Below, piece after piece: positions 11,342-19,375 of a stretch of 62,123 bases of DNA. The notes under the pieces are model-generated. The model saw nothing but the letters and a program-made list of their open reading frames with translations, was not told where the DNA came from and ran no database searches. How positions within the stretch are numbered: position 1 is the stretch's first letter; every line of letters starts with the position of its first letter. The stretch is taken from the IMG/VR virus record IMGVR_UViG_3300033571_004193, positions 1 to 62,123 of that record. One strand, 5' to 3'. The position numbers were made by a program, and so were the translations under genes. This DNA is from a virus.

Positions 11342-12880
11342 ATGCTCGCACTACTCGTAGTGTCTGACACCGAACTAGAAGGAACACCTGCACAATCGCA
11401 GACTCTCCTAGTTGGTACAGATACAGAAGTTATCGGATACCACCGCGTATCCAATGGACAGAAGGGGCGTGGTCAATCATGGCAACCCCTTACAGATAGC
11501 ACTATCCCAACCGCCCCTATCACCAACGAGCCATGCGCCGTTGTCCTATCAGATAGGGATATGGAGATGATGAAGTTAGGTCAAATTACCAATATCGGTA
11601 TCAAAGCCCTATACGCCCTAGAAAGCGCACCTGCTATCCACGACGGCAACCCTCACAATGAGGTAGTAGATAGTCTTATTACACGCCTAGAGTCAGGCGA
11701 CCAATCCCTAACTAACCTTATTACCGACAAGCGCAGAACGACGGGTGTATCTATTAAGCCTATCGCGAAGGCAGAGGAAGTAACACAGGTCATGGAAGTA
11801 TCCGTCGTACCTACTAAGGTTACTAACTACACCGAACTATCTAATAACCTCGTTACACAAATGGTATCCGTACCCGACAAGAAGTGGGCTAAGGAATATA
11901 TCAACCGCAAGGTCGTTAATAACCTTACCGACTTTGAGATTTACGACTACGCCAACGCTAACGACATGAATATCCTTATTGAGGGTCACGCAGGGTCAGG
12001 TAAGACTATGAGCGTACAAGCGTTCGCTTCCGCTAGAGGCATGCGCTACTTCAATGTCGCGTGTCATATCGGGCTAGAAGCCTCACACCTAATCGGTCGT
12101 TGGATACCAACGGCAGACGGGCACTTCCGTTGGCAAGACGGCGCAGTTACAGAAATTGTCCGTAATGGTGGCGTACTCCTATTTAACGAGATTAACTTTG
12201 CACCTGAACGCTTCCTCACCTTTATCTTTAGCCTATTAGATTATCGCCGTGAGATACAGTTAATGGAAAATGGCGGAGAAGTTATCAAGGCTCACCCTGA
12301 CCTACTAATCGTGGCAGACATGAACCCTGACTATCGTGGCACTCGCCCACTTAATCAAGCACTCGCCGACCGCTTCGCAGTACGCCTATCATTCCCATAC
12401 GATAAGCCTATTGAGCAGAAGTTACTCGGTAACAAAGCCCTAGTAGATATGGCTAACCAACTCCGTGATGAGTTTAATAAGGGTACGCTATTGACTCCCG
12501 TATCTACTAGAGCGTTGGTCGCGTTCGTAAAGCATGCTAAGCAGTTTGGCATGGACTTCGCTACTTACACCTATGTCAATAGTTTTGAGGGTGATGAGGA
12601 ACGCTCGGCAGTACGCCTAGTAATCAACACCCACCGCGACAATATCGCAGAGGAACTAGGACTAGAAGTTACTAATAAGGCTAGTGTGTTTGGTAACTCT
12701 AACTTAGAACAGGCTATCGCTAATACAGAAATAGGCGCACAGGTCGCTTCATACGAAGCCGTAGTCGCACCTAGCGACCCTGACATTACCGCTAGTCAGG
12801 TCATGGAAGTAGAACTTAATAACATTATCAACGGCAACAACCCGAACCTCGTTGCTAACCTTATTGTAGAGGGTAACTAA
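11342..12880 (+). CDS. MoxR/CobS-type AAA+ ATPase
   Basis: 512 residues; ribosome site AAGGG upstream. About 200 N-terminal residues are unrecognised. Walker A is GHAGSGKT at residues 215-222. The Walker B segment reads GGVLLFNEINFAPERF, with Asn where MoxR proteins have Asp. Sensor 1 ADMNPDYRG and ALADRF (arginine finger region) follow. MoxR ATPases work as hexameric chaperones with VWA-domain partners, and the next gene is exactly that. CobS, the cobaltochelatase ATPase, is a related alternative. NTP hydrolysis may be altered by the Asn. Confidence 0.85.
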   Translation: MLALLVVSDTELEGTPAQSQTLLVGTDTEVIGYHRVSNGQKGRGQSWQPLTDSTIPTAPITNEPCAVVLSDRDMEMMKLGQITNIGIKALYALESAPAIHDGNPHNEVVDSLITRLESGDQSLTNLITDKRRTTGVSIKPIAKAEEVTQVMEVSVVPTKVTNYTELSNNLVTQMVSVPDKKWAKEYINRKVVNNLTDFEIYDYANANDMNILIEGHAGSGKTMSVQAFASARGMRYFNVACHIGLEASHLIGRWIPTADGHFRWQDGAVTEIVRNGGVLLFNEINFAPERFLTFIFSLLDYRREIQLMENGGEVIKAHPDLLIVADMNPDYRGTRPLNQALADRFAVRLSFPYDKPIEQKLLGNKALVDMANQLRDEFNKGTLLTPVSTRALVAFVKHAKQFGMDFATYTYVNSFEGDEERSAVRLVINTHRDNIAEELGLEVTNKASVFGNSNLEQAIANTEIGAQVASYEAVVAPSDPDITASQVMEVELNNIINGNNPNLVANLIVEGN

Positions 12881-12881
12881 T

Positions 12882-14753
12882 ATGCCTAAGGCTAATCAGA
12901 ACGACATATTAGATAACCTTATTAACGAACTTCGTTACGGGGGAGAATATAACTCCCGTGATGAGGAAGGTAATTGGGTTACAGATTACGACGCTATTGA
13001 GGAACGACAGGAAGCCGTCGCAAAGCATATCGAAAAGTTACAATCGGTAGGCTTCGTGTATAGCAAGGCAGATAGGATTATTACAGGCGACCCCGTAGAA
13101 GTACGGGTTGAGGATAACCCTGAAATGGATACTACCGCCTACAACGACGGCAAGAATATCGTGTTCAACGCACACCTATTAGAGGACATAACCGACGAAA
13201 GTATCGTGAGCCTTCACGGGTTTAACTACCATGAAGTCGCGCATATCCTATGGACTCCGCGTGGTGGTAGTGAGTTTGGTACGACTATCAGACAGGAGAA
13301 GTTAGGCAGAGCCTTCAATATCCTAGAGGATAGCCGTATCGAACGACTACTAATCGCAAAGTATCCTGCAACCGCACCCTTCCTAGAAGCGTCTAGCCTA
13401 GAGTATATTCTTAAAGGCGACCCTAGTGAGTGGTGCGATTACTTCCCACTATTTACAGGTCGTAAGTATTTAGATATAGATTTACGACAAGAACTCGCAG
13501 ATAGGTTTATTAAGAAGCATGGAGTAGCAACCGCACAGTTGCTATCCGTAATCGTGCATGAATACCGCACCCTAGTATTCCCACGCGACTATGCGAGAGC
13601 GTTAGATATTCTCCGACAGTTTGCAGATATAGTCGGTAAAGACGACCAACCGACTAGCAATATCCCACAAGACGGGGGCGGTCATGGCGACCGCAAGCCT
13701 ATGGATAAGGGTCGCATGGAAGGTAACAAGGAACAACAGAAACTACAAGATAAGGCTAGTAGTCAGGAAAGCGGTAGTAACGCAGGTAATGAGAAGTTAG
13801 ATGAACCTGCCGATAACAGTAACTCCAACGATACAACAGGCTTATCAGATGAGCAGAGCGCAGAGGATAAGGCACTTAAAGATAAGATTAACAATGACCT
13901 TACCGACCTACTAAAGCGTGAGGAAGTAAAGCGAGATACACAGGAAGTCCGTAAGGCTATCCGTGATAACTCTAACTCTCATAGTGCTATTAAGCAGGGC
14001 GCATACACTAATAGCGTTGTGAAGCCACAGTTACAGGCTAACGCTCGTAACTTCGCCGTGGCTATGGAACGCCTACGGATAGATAACGACCCACAATGGG
14101 AGTTAGAAGTAGAAAGCGGTCGCTTAAATATAGGTCGCGCTATGAAGGCAGATATTAACGACATTAACCGCCTATTCGATAGGTGGAGTGAAGGTAATAG
14201 CAACAACGACATAGAAGCGGTAGTCCTAGTAGATACTAGCGGTAGCATGGGTTGGCAGATACAACGCACTATGGAAAGCGCATGGACTATCAAGCGCGGT
14301 ATTGAACGCATTAACGGGCGTGTATCCGTCTATAAGTTTAACCATGACTCTCGCCTAGTTTATAGTGGAGATGAGAAGGCTAAGCCTACGGAGTACCGCT
14401 TCGTAAATAGTAGCGGTGGCACTAACCCATACAAAGCCCTATTAGAAGCGCAACGCATACTTCGCACTAGCCGTAAAGGTATCAAGATACTATTTATCGT
14501 TACCGACGGCTCATGGGATATGACAGAGCAGAACGATAGGGTTATTAAAGATTTATCTAGCGAAGGCGTTATGACTAGCGTAGCCTTCCTCGGTGACTTT
14601 GAGTGGATAAAGGCTAACGACCATGAACGCTACAAGGCGTATATGAAAGAAGTACGCCACGAAGCACAGGTAATGCGTGTAGTATCAGAGCCACGCGACC
14701 TAGTAGATATTGCTAAAGACCTAGTTAAGTTGGTAATGGGTAAGAAGCACTAA
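12882..14753 (+). CDS. VWA-domain protein with HExxH metalloprotease-like motif
   Basis: 623 residues, starting 1 nt after the MoxR gene. HEVAH at residues 117-121 is an HExxH zinc motif, with NILEDSRIERLL ~25 residues later supplying a possible third ligand. A low-complexity, charged linker (residues ~260-350) leads to a VWA domain whose MIDAS starts VDTSGSMG (D451, S453, S455), with a later TDGSWD. This resembles VWA proteins with a putative metallopeptidase domain (DUF2201-like) or CobT-like partners of MoxR ATPases. The pair probably remodels a target protein or complex; the target is unknown. Confidence 0.85.
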   Translation: MPKANQNDILDNLINELRYGGEYNSRDEEGNWVTDYDAIEERQEAVAKHIEKLQSVGFVYSKADRIITGDPVEVRVEDNPEMDTTAYNDGKNIVFNAHLLEDITDESIVSLHGFNYHEVAHILWTPRGGSEFGTTIRQEKLGRAFNILEDSRIERLLIAKYPATAPFLEASSLEYILKGDPSEWCDYFPLFTGRKYLDIDLRQELADRFIKKHGVATAQLLSVIVHEYRTLVFPRDYARALDILRQFADIVGKDDQPTSNIPQDGGGHGDRKPMDKGRMEGNKEQQKLQDKASSQESGSNAGNEKLDEPADNSNSNDTTGLSDEQSAEDKALKDKINNDLTDLLKREEVKRDTQEVRKAIRDNSNSHSAIKQGAYTNSVVKPQLQANARNFAVAMERLRIDNDPQWELEVESGRLNIGRAMKADINDINRLFDRWSEGNSNNDIEAVVLVDTSGSMGWQIQRTMESAWTIKRGIERINGRVSVYKFNHDSRLVYSGDEKAKPTEYRFVNSSGGTNPYKALLEAQRILRTSRKGIKILFIVTDGSWDMTEQNDRVIKDLSSEGVMTSVAFLGDFEWIKANDHERYKAYMKEVRHEAQVMRVVSEPRDLVDIAKDLVKLVMGKKH

Positions 14754-14826
14754 GGTAGGGAAGTAGCAATCGAACAGGCGTTCGCACCTACCGCGACCGC
14801 CCACCACAAACAGAAGGGATATAACT

Positions 14827-14985
14827 ATGGAATACCAAGACCCAAATATAGATTACAAAGAACTACTAAAAGAAGTATTAACCCGATTAAAGGCGCATGA
14901 GGAAGTCGAAGGCGACGAGTACGGGGTCAATGCGTGTGATACCGCGCTAGATTATTTATTCTACCTAGAGGACAGAAGCAAATGA
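14827..14985 (+). CDS. Hypothetical small acidic protein
   Basis: 52 residues, helical and acidic; ribosome site AGAAGGG upstream. ATGA overlap with the next gene. The 73-nt gap before it holds no clear terminator, so it is likely transcribed with the MoxR-VWA pair. Confidence 0.65.
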   Translation: MEYQDPNIDYKELLKEVLTRLKAHEEVEGDEYGVNACDTALDYLFYLEDRSK

Positions 14986-15254
14986 ACCCACAATACCTAA
15001 CCCTATTTAATAAATATATAAATGGTGATGAGAAGGCAATAAGCCTATTAGATACCGCACTAGATGTAGCACTAGACACCGCATACCTACGCGGTAGCCA
15101 TGACGAGCGCATAGATAACCTTGACTACCTTGACGAGCGCATGGTGCTAGACGAGATGAACGACAGTATCTATGACCTAATGGTGGAGTTAAATATAGAA
15201 GCACCTATCGTGGGCTACCTAAGCCTATTAGAAACAGAAAGCGAGCAAGCGTAA
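14982..15254 (+). CDS. Hypothetical acidic helical protein
   Basis: 90 residues with a Leu/Asp-rich pattern including a near repeat, DERIDNLDYLDERMVLDE. No family recognised. TAATG overlap with the next gene. Confidence 0.7.
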   Translation: MNPQYLTLFNKYINGDEKAISLLDTALDVALDTAYLRGSHDERIDNLDYLDERMVLDEMNDSIYDLMVELNIEAPIVGYLSLLETESEQA

Positions 15255-15421
15255 TGGAATACACAAAGGAAAACCTATACTCTATGGTAAATGCGGTAGA
15301 GGAAGCACGATACGCAGTAACCGACCCTAAGTTAAAGGGTCGGCTAGGAGATGTAGCAGACCTATTAGATAGCCTTATTGTAGAAGGCGTTATTGAGCGA
15401 GAGGTAGAGGAATATGCCTAA
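15254..15421 (+). CDS. Hypothetical small protein
   Basis: 55 residues, helical and acidic, with LLDSLIVEGVIEREVEEYA at the end. Its last codons overlap the start of the next gene by 8 nt. Function unknown. Confidence 0.6.
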   Translation: MEYTKENLYSMVNAVEEARYAVTDPKLKGRLGDVADLLDSLIVEGVIEREVEEYA

Positions 15422-15569
15422 GTACGAAGTAAGAGTTGTAGCAGATATATCAACCGCGTGGGATACAGATACAAGCGCGGAAGCCCTAGCGTTAGCAGAT
15501 GAGTGGGTGCGACAGGAATATGGCGACCTTATCCACAAGGCTAACCTTATTGTAAAGGAGATAGCATGA
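15414..15569 (+). CDS. Hypothetical small alpha/beta protein
   Basis: 51 residues: a strand (YEVRVVADI), a Thr/Asp turn, then a helix (EALALADEWVRQEY). The pattern resembles short phage proteins with a beta-alpha unit. Its coding sequence contains one TTATCCACA (15529-15537), the only DnaA-box match I noticed outside the modules. Confidence 0.6.
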   Translation: MPKYEVRVVADISTAWDTDTSAEALALADEWVRQEYGDLIHKANLIVKEIA

Positions 15570-15715
15570 GCGTAACAGAGTTATTAGATGAGTTAGATAG
15601 GCTTATTGAAGGACACCCGTTAGCATGCGGTTGTGCTAATTGTCTTACTAGGGATACAATTACAGAAGTTATGTATCAAAGAAACCTAAGAACGGGAGTG
15701 TCTTACCATGTCTGA
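15566..15715 (+). CDS. Hypothetical small Cys protein
   Basis: 49 residues, with ACGCANC near residue 20 (C-x-C-x2-C) after an acidic helix. Overlaps both neighbours. Possibly metal-binding. Confidence 0.6.
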   Translation: MSVTELLDELDRLIEGHPLACGCANCLTRDTITEVMYQRNLRTGVSYHV

Positions 15716-16166
15716 TGAGTTTATCGGATACGACCATGAAGGTCACGAAGTATATGAAGGCGAAATTATAGAGAACTTAGACGACGACCTAGACGACGCG
15801 TTAGAGGAAGTTAGCGACTATTGGAAGTTGGTCGCGTACCACTTACAGAATAATCTTAACCCACCCGTACCCCTTGCTATGGTAGAAACATGTATTGAGG
15901 CTATCGAACACGCCAATAAAGAGGAGTGGGATAGCCTTATTACACTACCCGAAGGAATTAAATATAAAGGAGAGAGTGAAGCCACAGTAGAAACTATTGT
16001 TGATGGTCACTACCTACAAGATTTTATTACAACAGCAAGAGAAGTTGTTACAATTACCGATAATGAAGGAACAGTAATTTACAAGGGTTATGGTACGGAA
16101 TATAAATTAGAACCTCACTCCACTATTACAGATGAGAACCTAGAGGACTTCGGTATCGAGAAATGA
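15708..16166 (+). CDS. Hypothetical acidic protein
   Basis: 152 residues; a very acidic segment (NLDDDLDDALEEV) followed by a helix and a beta-rich C-terminal half. A CGGGAGTG ribosome site lies in the preceding gene. No family recognised. Confidence 0.7.
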   Translation: MSDEFIGYDHEGHEVYEGEIIENLDDDLDDALEEVSDYWKLVAYHLQNNLNPPVPLAMVETCIEAIEHANKEEWDSLITLPEGIKYKGESEATVETIVDGHYLQDFITTAREVVTITDNEGTVIYKGYGTEYKLEPHSTITDENLEDFGIEK

Positions 16167-16306
16167 GATGCGCCCGTTGTTTTATTGAGTATGATAACGG
16201 AGAGTTAATCGCACCCGAAGGCATGGATATTGAGCAAGCCGTAGCGGTTGGGTTAGCCTTTTGCGTGATGTGTATAGTACCGCAGGGTAGTCCTGCGTCT
16301 ATTTGA
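16163..16306 (+). CDS. Tiny zinc-knuckle protein
   Basis: 47 residues with CARC at the start and CVMC near residue 34: two Cys pairs, a likely zinc site. ATGA overlap with the previous gene; a (GA)10 tract starts at its stop codon. Confidence 0.6.
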   Translation: MRCARCFIEYDNGELIAPEGMDIEQAVAVGLAFCVMCIVPQGSPASI

Positions 16307-16324
16307 GAGAGAGAGAGAGAGAGA
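16305..16324 (+). repeat. (GA)10 tract before 16328 gene
   Basis: Twenty bases of alternating G and A end 3 nt before an ATG. They can act as a long, slippery Shine-Dalgarno region (GAGAG), so repeat-length change could tune translation of the next gene. Confidence 0.7.
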
Positions 16325-16327
16325 ATT

Positions 16328-16441
16328 ATGTCCGAAGAAAGAGAGAATAAATGTGGCTGCGGGAATTGCAGTTGCGGAGAGAGTAACGAAGGATTAAAGA
16401 TAGAAAAGAGAGTCGTTTCGGAAATGGACGGCGTTAGTTAG
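16328..16441 (+). CDS. Tiny Cys-rich protein
   Basis: 37 residues containing KCGCGNCSCGES: five Cys in eight residues, similar to short metal-binding peptides. Its stop codon overlaps the GTTTGTGTTG motif. Confidence 0.5.
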   Translation: MSEERENKCGCGNCSCGESNEGLKIEKRVVSEMDGVS

Positions 16442-16475
16442 TTTGTGTTGGCGCACTAGACAAGTTTGTTATATA
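16441..16475 (+). promoter_or_regulatory. Possible promoter with a lone left arm of the inverted repeat
   Basis: GTTTGTGTTG at 16441-16450 is the left end of the long inverted repeats, here without a right arm. Its last TTG begins a -35-like TTGGCG (16448), followed after 16 nt by TATATA (16470). It may drive 16514-17079. No DnaA box here. Confidence 0.4.
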
Positions 16476-16513
16476 GCAGTACCCTTTTCACGCCTACCCT
16501 AAGGAGAAATTAA

Positions 16514-16801
16514 ATGGCTAAGAAAGTAAATGTAGTATTTGACGCTACGCTAAAGAAGAACCCTGAGAAGGGTGGCGCATGGTTAGCCCGTGTTACCACC
16601 TATGATGAGGGCATTGACGAAGGTAATGTAATCGTATCAACCGCATGGTCTAACGCGAGCGCAGGTAAGCGTTGGATTAAAGAAATGGTTATTAAGATGA
16701 CTACCAAGAAGTCTGTAAAGATGATTGCTGGTACTGACCTTGACGCTAAGGGTAAGCCTATGGCGTTTGAGGGCAAAGTATTGTTTAAGAGAGAGATTTA
16801 A
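16514..16801 (+). CDS. Hypothetical basic protein
   Basis: 95 residues, strand-rich, with TKKSVKMIAGTDLDAKGKPM in the second half; excellent ribosome site TAAGGAGAAAT. Small size and basic charge suggest nucleic-acid binding; no family recognised. Confidence 0.75.
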   Translation: MAKKVNVVFDATLKKNPEKGGAWLARVTTYDEGIDEGNVIVSTAWSNASAGKRWIKEMVIKMTTKKSVKMIAGTDLDAKGKPMAFEGKVLFKREI

Positions 16802-16808
16802 TAGTTAA

Positions 16809-16928
16809 ATGGCAACCTTTGGTTACTCGTTTGACCCTATCGTACCTGACCCAGAGTGGGGCAGACCTTCACCTGATATTCCAGATGAAGAAATTTATGA
16901 TGATGATGAGTTAGAAGATGATGATTAA
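16809..16928 (+). CDS. Tiny acidic-tail protein
   Basis: 39 residues, Pro-rich start (FDPIVPDPEWGRPSPDIP) and a C-terminal run of Asp/Glu. It could be a DNA mimic or a short binding peptide. Its end overlaps the next gene. Confidence 0.5.
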   Translation: MATFGYSFDPIVPDPEWGRPSPDIPDEEIYDDDELEDDD

Positions 16929-17079
16929 AGATATAAGAGTCCGTAACCCGTTTTATATTAAAGAGAGTAAGTTCGGGGATAGTTCTACTGTGCAAGTTCT
17001 ATGCTTTCACTGTGGTAGCACTTACCGCACACACCCTAATAATCTAAGAGTTCCTAATTACTGTAGTAACTGTAAGTAA
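16921..17079 (+). CDS. Tiny zinc-ribbon protein
   Basis: 52 residues: a basic N-terminus, then CFHC near residue 28 and CSNC near residue 48, a zinc ribbon. An ATG at 16918 is an equally possible start. Last plus-strand gene; the next gene is convergent. Confidence 0.6.
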   Translation: MIKDIRVRNPFYIKESKFGDSSTVQVLCFHCGSTYRTHPNNLRVPNYCSNCK

Positions 17080-17182
17080 AATTTAATATAGGCGTCAAAG
17101 AGAGGCTTTTCTACTTTTCAACTCTCTAAGGCTATTCATGACCCACCCCTTCGGATAGATAGACCTGCGCCTTCCGCAATAG

Positions 17183-17219
17183 AGAGAGCCCCTAGTTTTC
17201 GGGTAACTAGGGGCTCTCT
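17183..17219 (+). terminator. Terminator between convergent operons
   Basis: AGAGAGCCCCTAGTT pairs perfectly with AACTAGGGGCTCTCT across a 7-nt loop (17183-17219), followed by TACTTTTATATT. It lies between the last plus-strand gene and the convergent reductase gene and may serve both. Confidence 0.8.
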
Positions 17220-17233
17220 ACTTTTATATTAGT

Positions 17234-19267
17234 TTATTGTTTAGGTACTTCGCAGTAGTCTGTTGAGCAGTATTTCTCACCGATTGCATCCGCTGCCATT
17301 CCCGCATAGACATCAGTAAAGTCAATAGGCAGTAACTTCATAGTAGATTTATCGTATTCTTCTTTAGTTATCTGTGTGTATGGCATTTGCGGGTAAGTCG
17401 CGTTCCCCATAGGTAGGAAGGAAACGGTTTTGAGTTGCCCGTCAAACATGTGTAACACTGTTCCCACGGCATCCTTTTCTTTGTCCGCGTCAAACGATAC
17501 TGTAACGCTTACGCTGTTGTCCGACCAATGGCGTTGAGCCATAGCGGCAAGAGAAGTTTTTTCATATATAGAAACATCTTTCTCACTGCGTAGTGCGGAG
17601 CTATGGATAGGGAAGAAGACTACAGAAGTTGTTTTTGGAGATTCCGAAGCCTTTTCTACTTTATAACCCGACGCTCTAAAGAGAGGTAGCATAGGGTCAT
17701 CATTAGAAAAGCGGATTGCACGGTTAAAGTACTCTCCACCTGGCGTCCAGTGCACTCCAGGAGATTCTCCAGCAAGGATAGACACAGTTCCGCTTGGCTT
17801 CACAGTAGTAGTCTTAATAGATTCGCGGATACCTAGCCACTCTGAGTATGTGCGGTCATAGTCTTGGATAACTTTGTAACCAGAGTCCATCCACTCACGG
17901 AGAGTTGGCAAGCCCTTGCGGTCTGCAAAGTTAGCAACACCAGACATAGAAGTTCCAATGCGACGATTGCGTTGCATGATTGCGTTAGTTTCTTCCCAGT
18001 GAGTAGGAAGCAATGTCACGGTCTTTGCATACAGGTAGGCAAACTTTAGTGTGCGCTTGTAATCTTCAATAGAGTCGTGGCGGTTGAGGTAAGTTTCAAC
18101 CAGAGTACAGCACTCAAAAGACTCCAATGATTGTTCGGCACACGGATTGTAACCAGATGCTCGATGGTCTTTGTTGTTAATTGGGTCAATAAGGCGACCA
18201 TACTGACGGGTAACATCCATCCAGATAACCCCAGGCTCTCCGTTGAGAGAGATTCCGTCAATGATTCCAGAGAAGTCGTCTCCAACCTTTACCTCAACAG
18301 AGTTGTTAGACATCCATGCCCAACCAGGAGAGGCAGGGTCATAGGAGTTGCGTTCAGGATATACGGCAGGGTTCTTTAAGTTTAAGAAGTCCTTATCGTC
18401 CAAACGACCCATGAGAAGTTCTGCTGAGCGGCGGACGTTGCCAGAGACAACGCAGACACCGATGAGATTGCCTATATCCGCAATATCTTTGCGAGTTAAC
18501 TTTTGAGTAGCCCGACCTTCAAATAGGTTAGAAATATAGTCGTGTAATTTAACGAGAGGCCCTGGACCAGCTGCAGTGCCGCCGAAGGTCTTGATTGGCT
18601 CTCCTTCAGGACGGATAAGTGTGTAATCAAATACCCATCTAGGCTGTTCTGGTTTTAAGTAAGAGTTAATCAACATACCTACTGAGTCCACCCATCCCTC
18701 GCGGGTATCTGGGATTTCCCAGACTTGGTGGTTAGCCTCATCTTTGGAAGGTGAGTAGATAAGGAAGTCCTTATCTGCACCCTTGTCATCAAAGCCAACA
18801 CCTACTCCTAGCATTGACGCTTCCATTAGGAAGGTAAACGGTTTAGCAGGGTCTAACTTAGTCATAGAAGCAGTGGAGACAAAAGAGCAGTTCTGAAGAG
18901 CCGCTGAGTTCTTTTGTTCATTCACTAGCGGAGTACCCATTACCCAGAGTCCGCGACCTGGGGGAGTCCACTTTAAGTTAAACAAACGGTCAAAGGCTTC
19001 CTTAGCCGAAGCCTGAGCTCGTGAGTCATTCCATGGAAGACGCTGAGACTTGCAGTGGTCTTTCTGGATTGAGTACATGCCTTCGATTACTCGTTGGCAA
19101 ACATCAGTCCATGTCTCCTTAGTTCCGTCAGCCTTTAGACGAGAGTAGGTGCGGAGAAAAGTAATTTCACCGACGGAATTACCGCCAGCATCTCTGTATC
19201 CCCAAGGCACTTGTTTAGCACGGTACTCCTTTAGAAAGTCTTCGGCTAGTCGGAAAGATAGTGCCAT
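17234..19267 (-). CDS. nrdJ: Class II (adenosylcobalamin-dependent) ribonucleotide reductase
   Basis: 677 residues from ATG 19267, which has GGAG 5 nt upstream (an ATG at 19282 lacks one). It matches the monomeric Lactobacillus leichmannii-type triphosphate reductase: NCSFVST early, NVRRSAELLMG, the active-site loop YNPCAEQSLESFECC, and a C-terminal CSTDYC redox pair. It reduces ribonucleotides to deoxyribonucleotides for phage DNA synthesis and needs host B12. No small subunit gene or thioredoxin is needed nearby. The L. leichmannii enzyme is slightly longer. Confidence 0.93.
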   Translation of the reverse strand: MALSFRLAEDFLKEYRAKQVPWGYRDAGGNSVGEITFLRTYSRLKADGTKETWTDVCQRVIEGMYSIQKDHCKSQRLPWNDSRAQASAKEAFDRLFNLKWTPPGRGLWVMGTPLVNEQKNSAALQNCSFVSTASMTKLDPAKPFTFLMEASMLGVGVGFDDKGADKDFLIYSPSKDEANHQVWEIPDTREGWVDSVGMLINSYLKPEQPRWVFDYTLIRPEGEPIKTFGGTAAGPGPLVKLHDYISNLFEGRATQKLTRKDIADIGNLIGVCVVSGNVRRSAELLMGRLDDKDFLNLKNPAVYPERNSYDPASPGWAWMSNNSVEVKVGDDFSGIIDGISLNGEPGVIWMDVTRQYGRLIDPINNKDHRASGYNPCAEQSLESFECCTLVETYLNRHDSIEDYKRTLKFAYLYAKTVTLLPTHWEETNAIMQRNRRIGTSMSGVANFADRKGLPTLREWMDSGYKVIQDYDRTYSEWLGIRESIKTTTVKPSGTVSILAGESPGVHWTPGGEYFNRAIRFSNDDPMLPLFRASGYKVEKASESPKTTSVVFFPIHSSALRSEKDVSIYEKTSLAAMAQRHWSDNSVSVTVSFDADKEKDAVGTVLHMFDGQLKTVSFLPMGNATYPQMPYTQITKEEYDKSTMKLLPIDFTDVYAGMAADAIGEKYCSTDYCEVPKQ

Positions 19268-19354
19268 GTGTTCTCCATTCATAAGGGGGGTCGTATAGTT
19301 TAGCGATGCGTTACAGCCCTTTTCAGACTGTGTGATTCCGTGCCTATTTAGTTG

Positions 19355-19372
19355 TTATTATCATGATAATAA
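19355..19372. promoter_or_regulatory. 18-bp palindrome upstream of the reductase gene
   Basis: TTATTATCATGATAATAA is a perfect palindrome between the TGT-like gene (stop at 19376) and the reductase start. Its 12-bp core TTATCATGATAA recurs at 20004-20015 inside the upstream gene. Candidate operator; too AT-rich for a terminator. Confidence 0.45.
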
Positions 19373-19375
19373 AAC

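Noticed and set aside
15529-15537. TTATCCACA inside the 15414 gene
   Set aside because: Opposite orientation, inside coding sequence and without the flanking conserved bases; probably chance.
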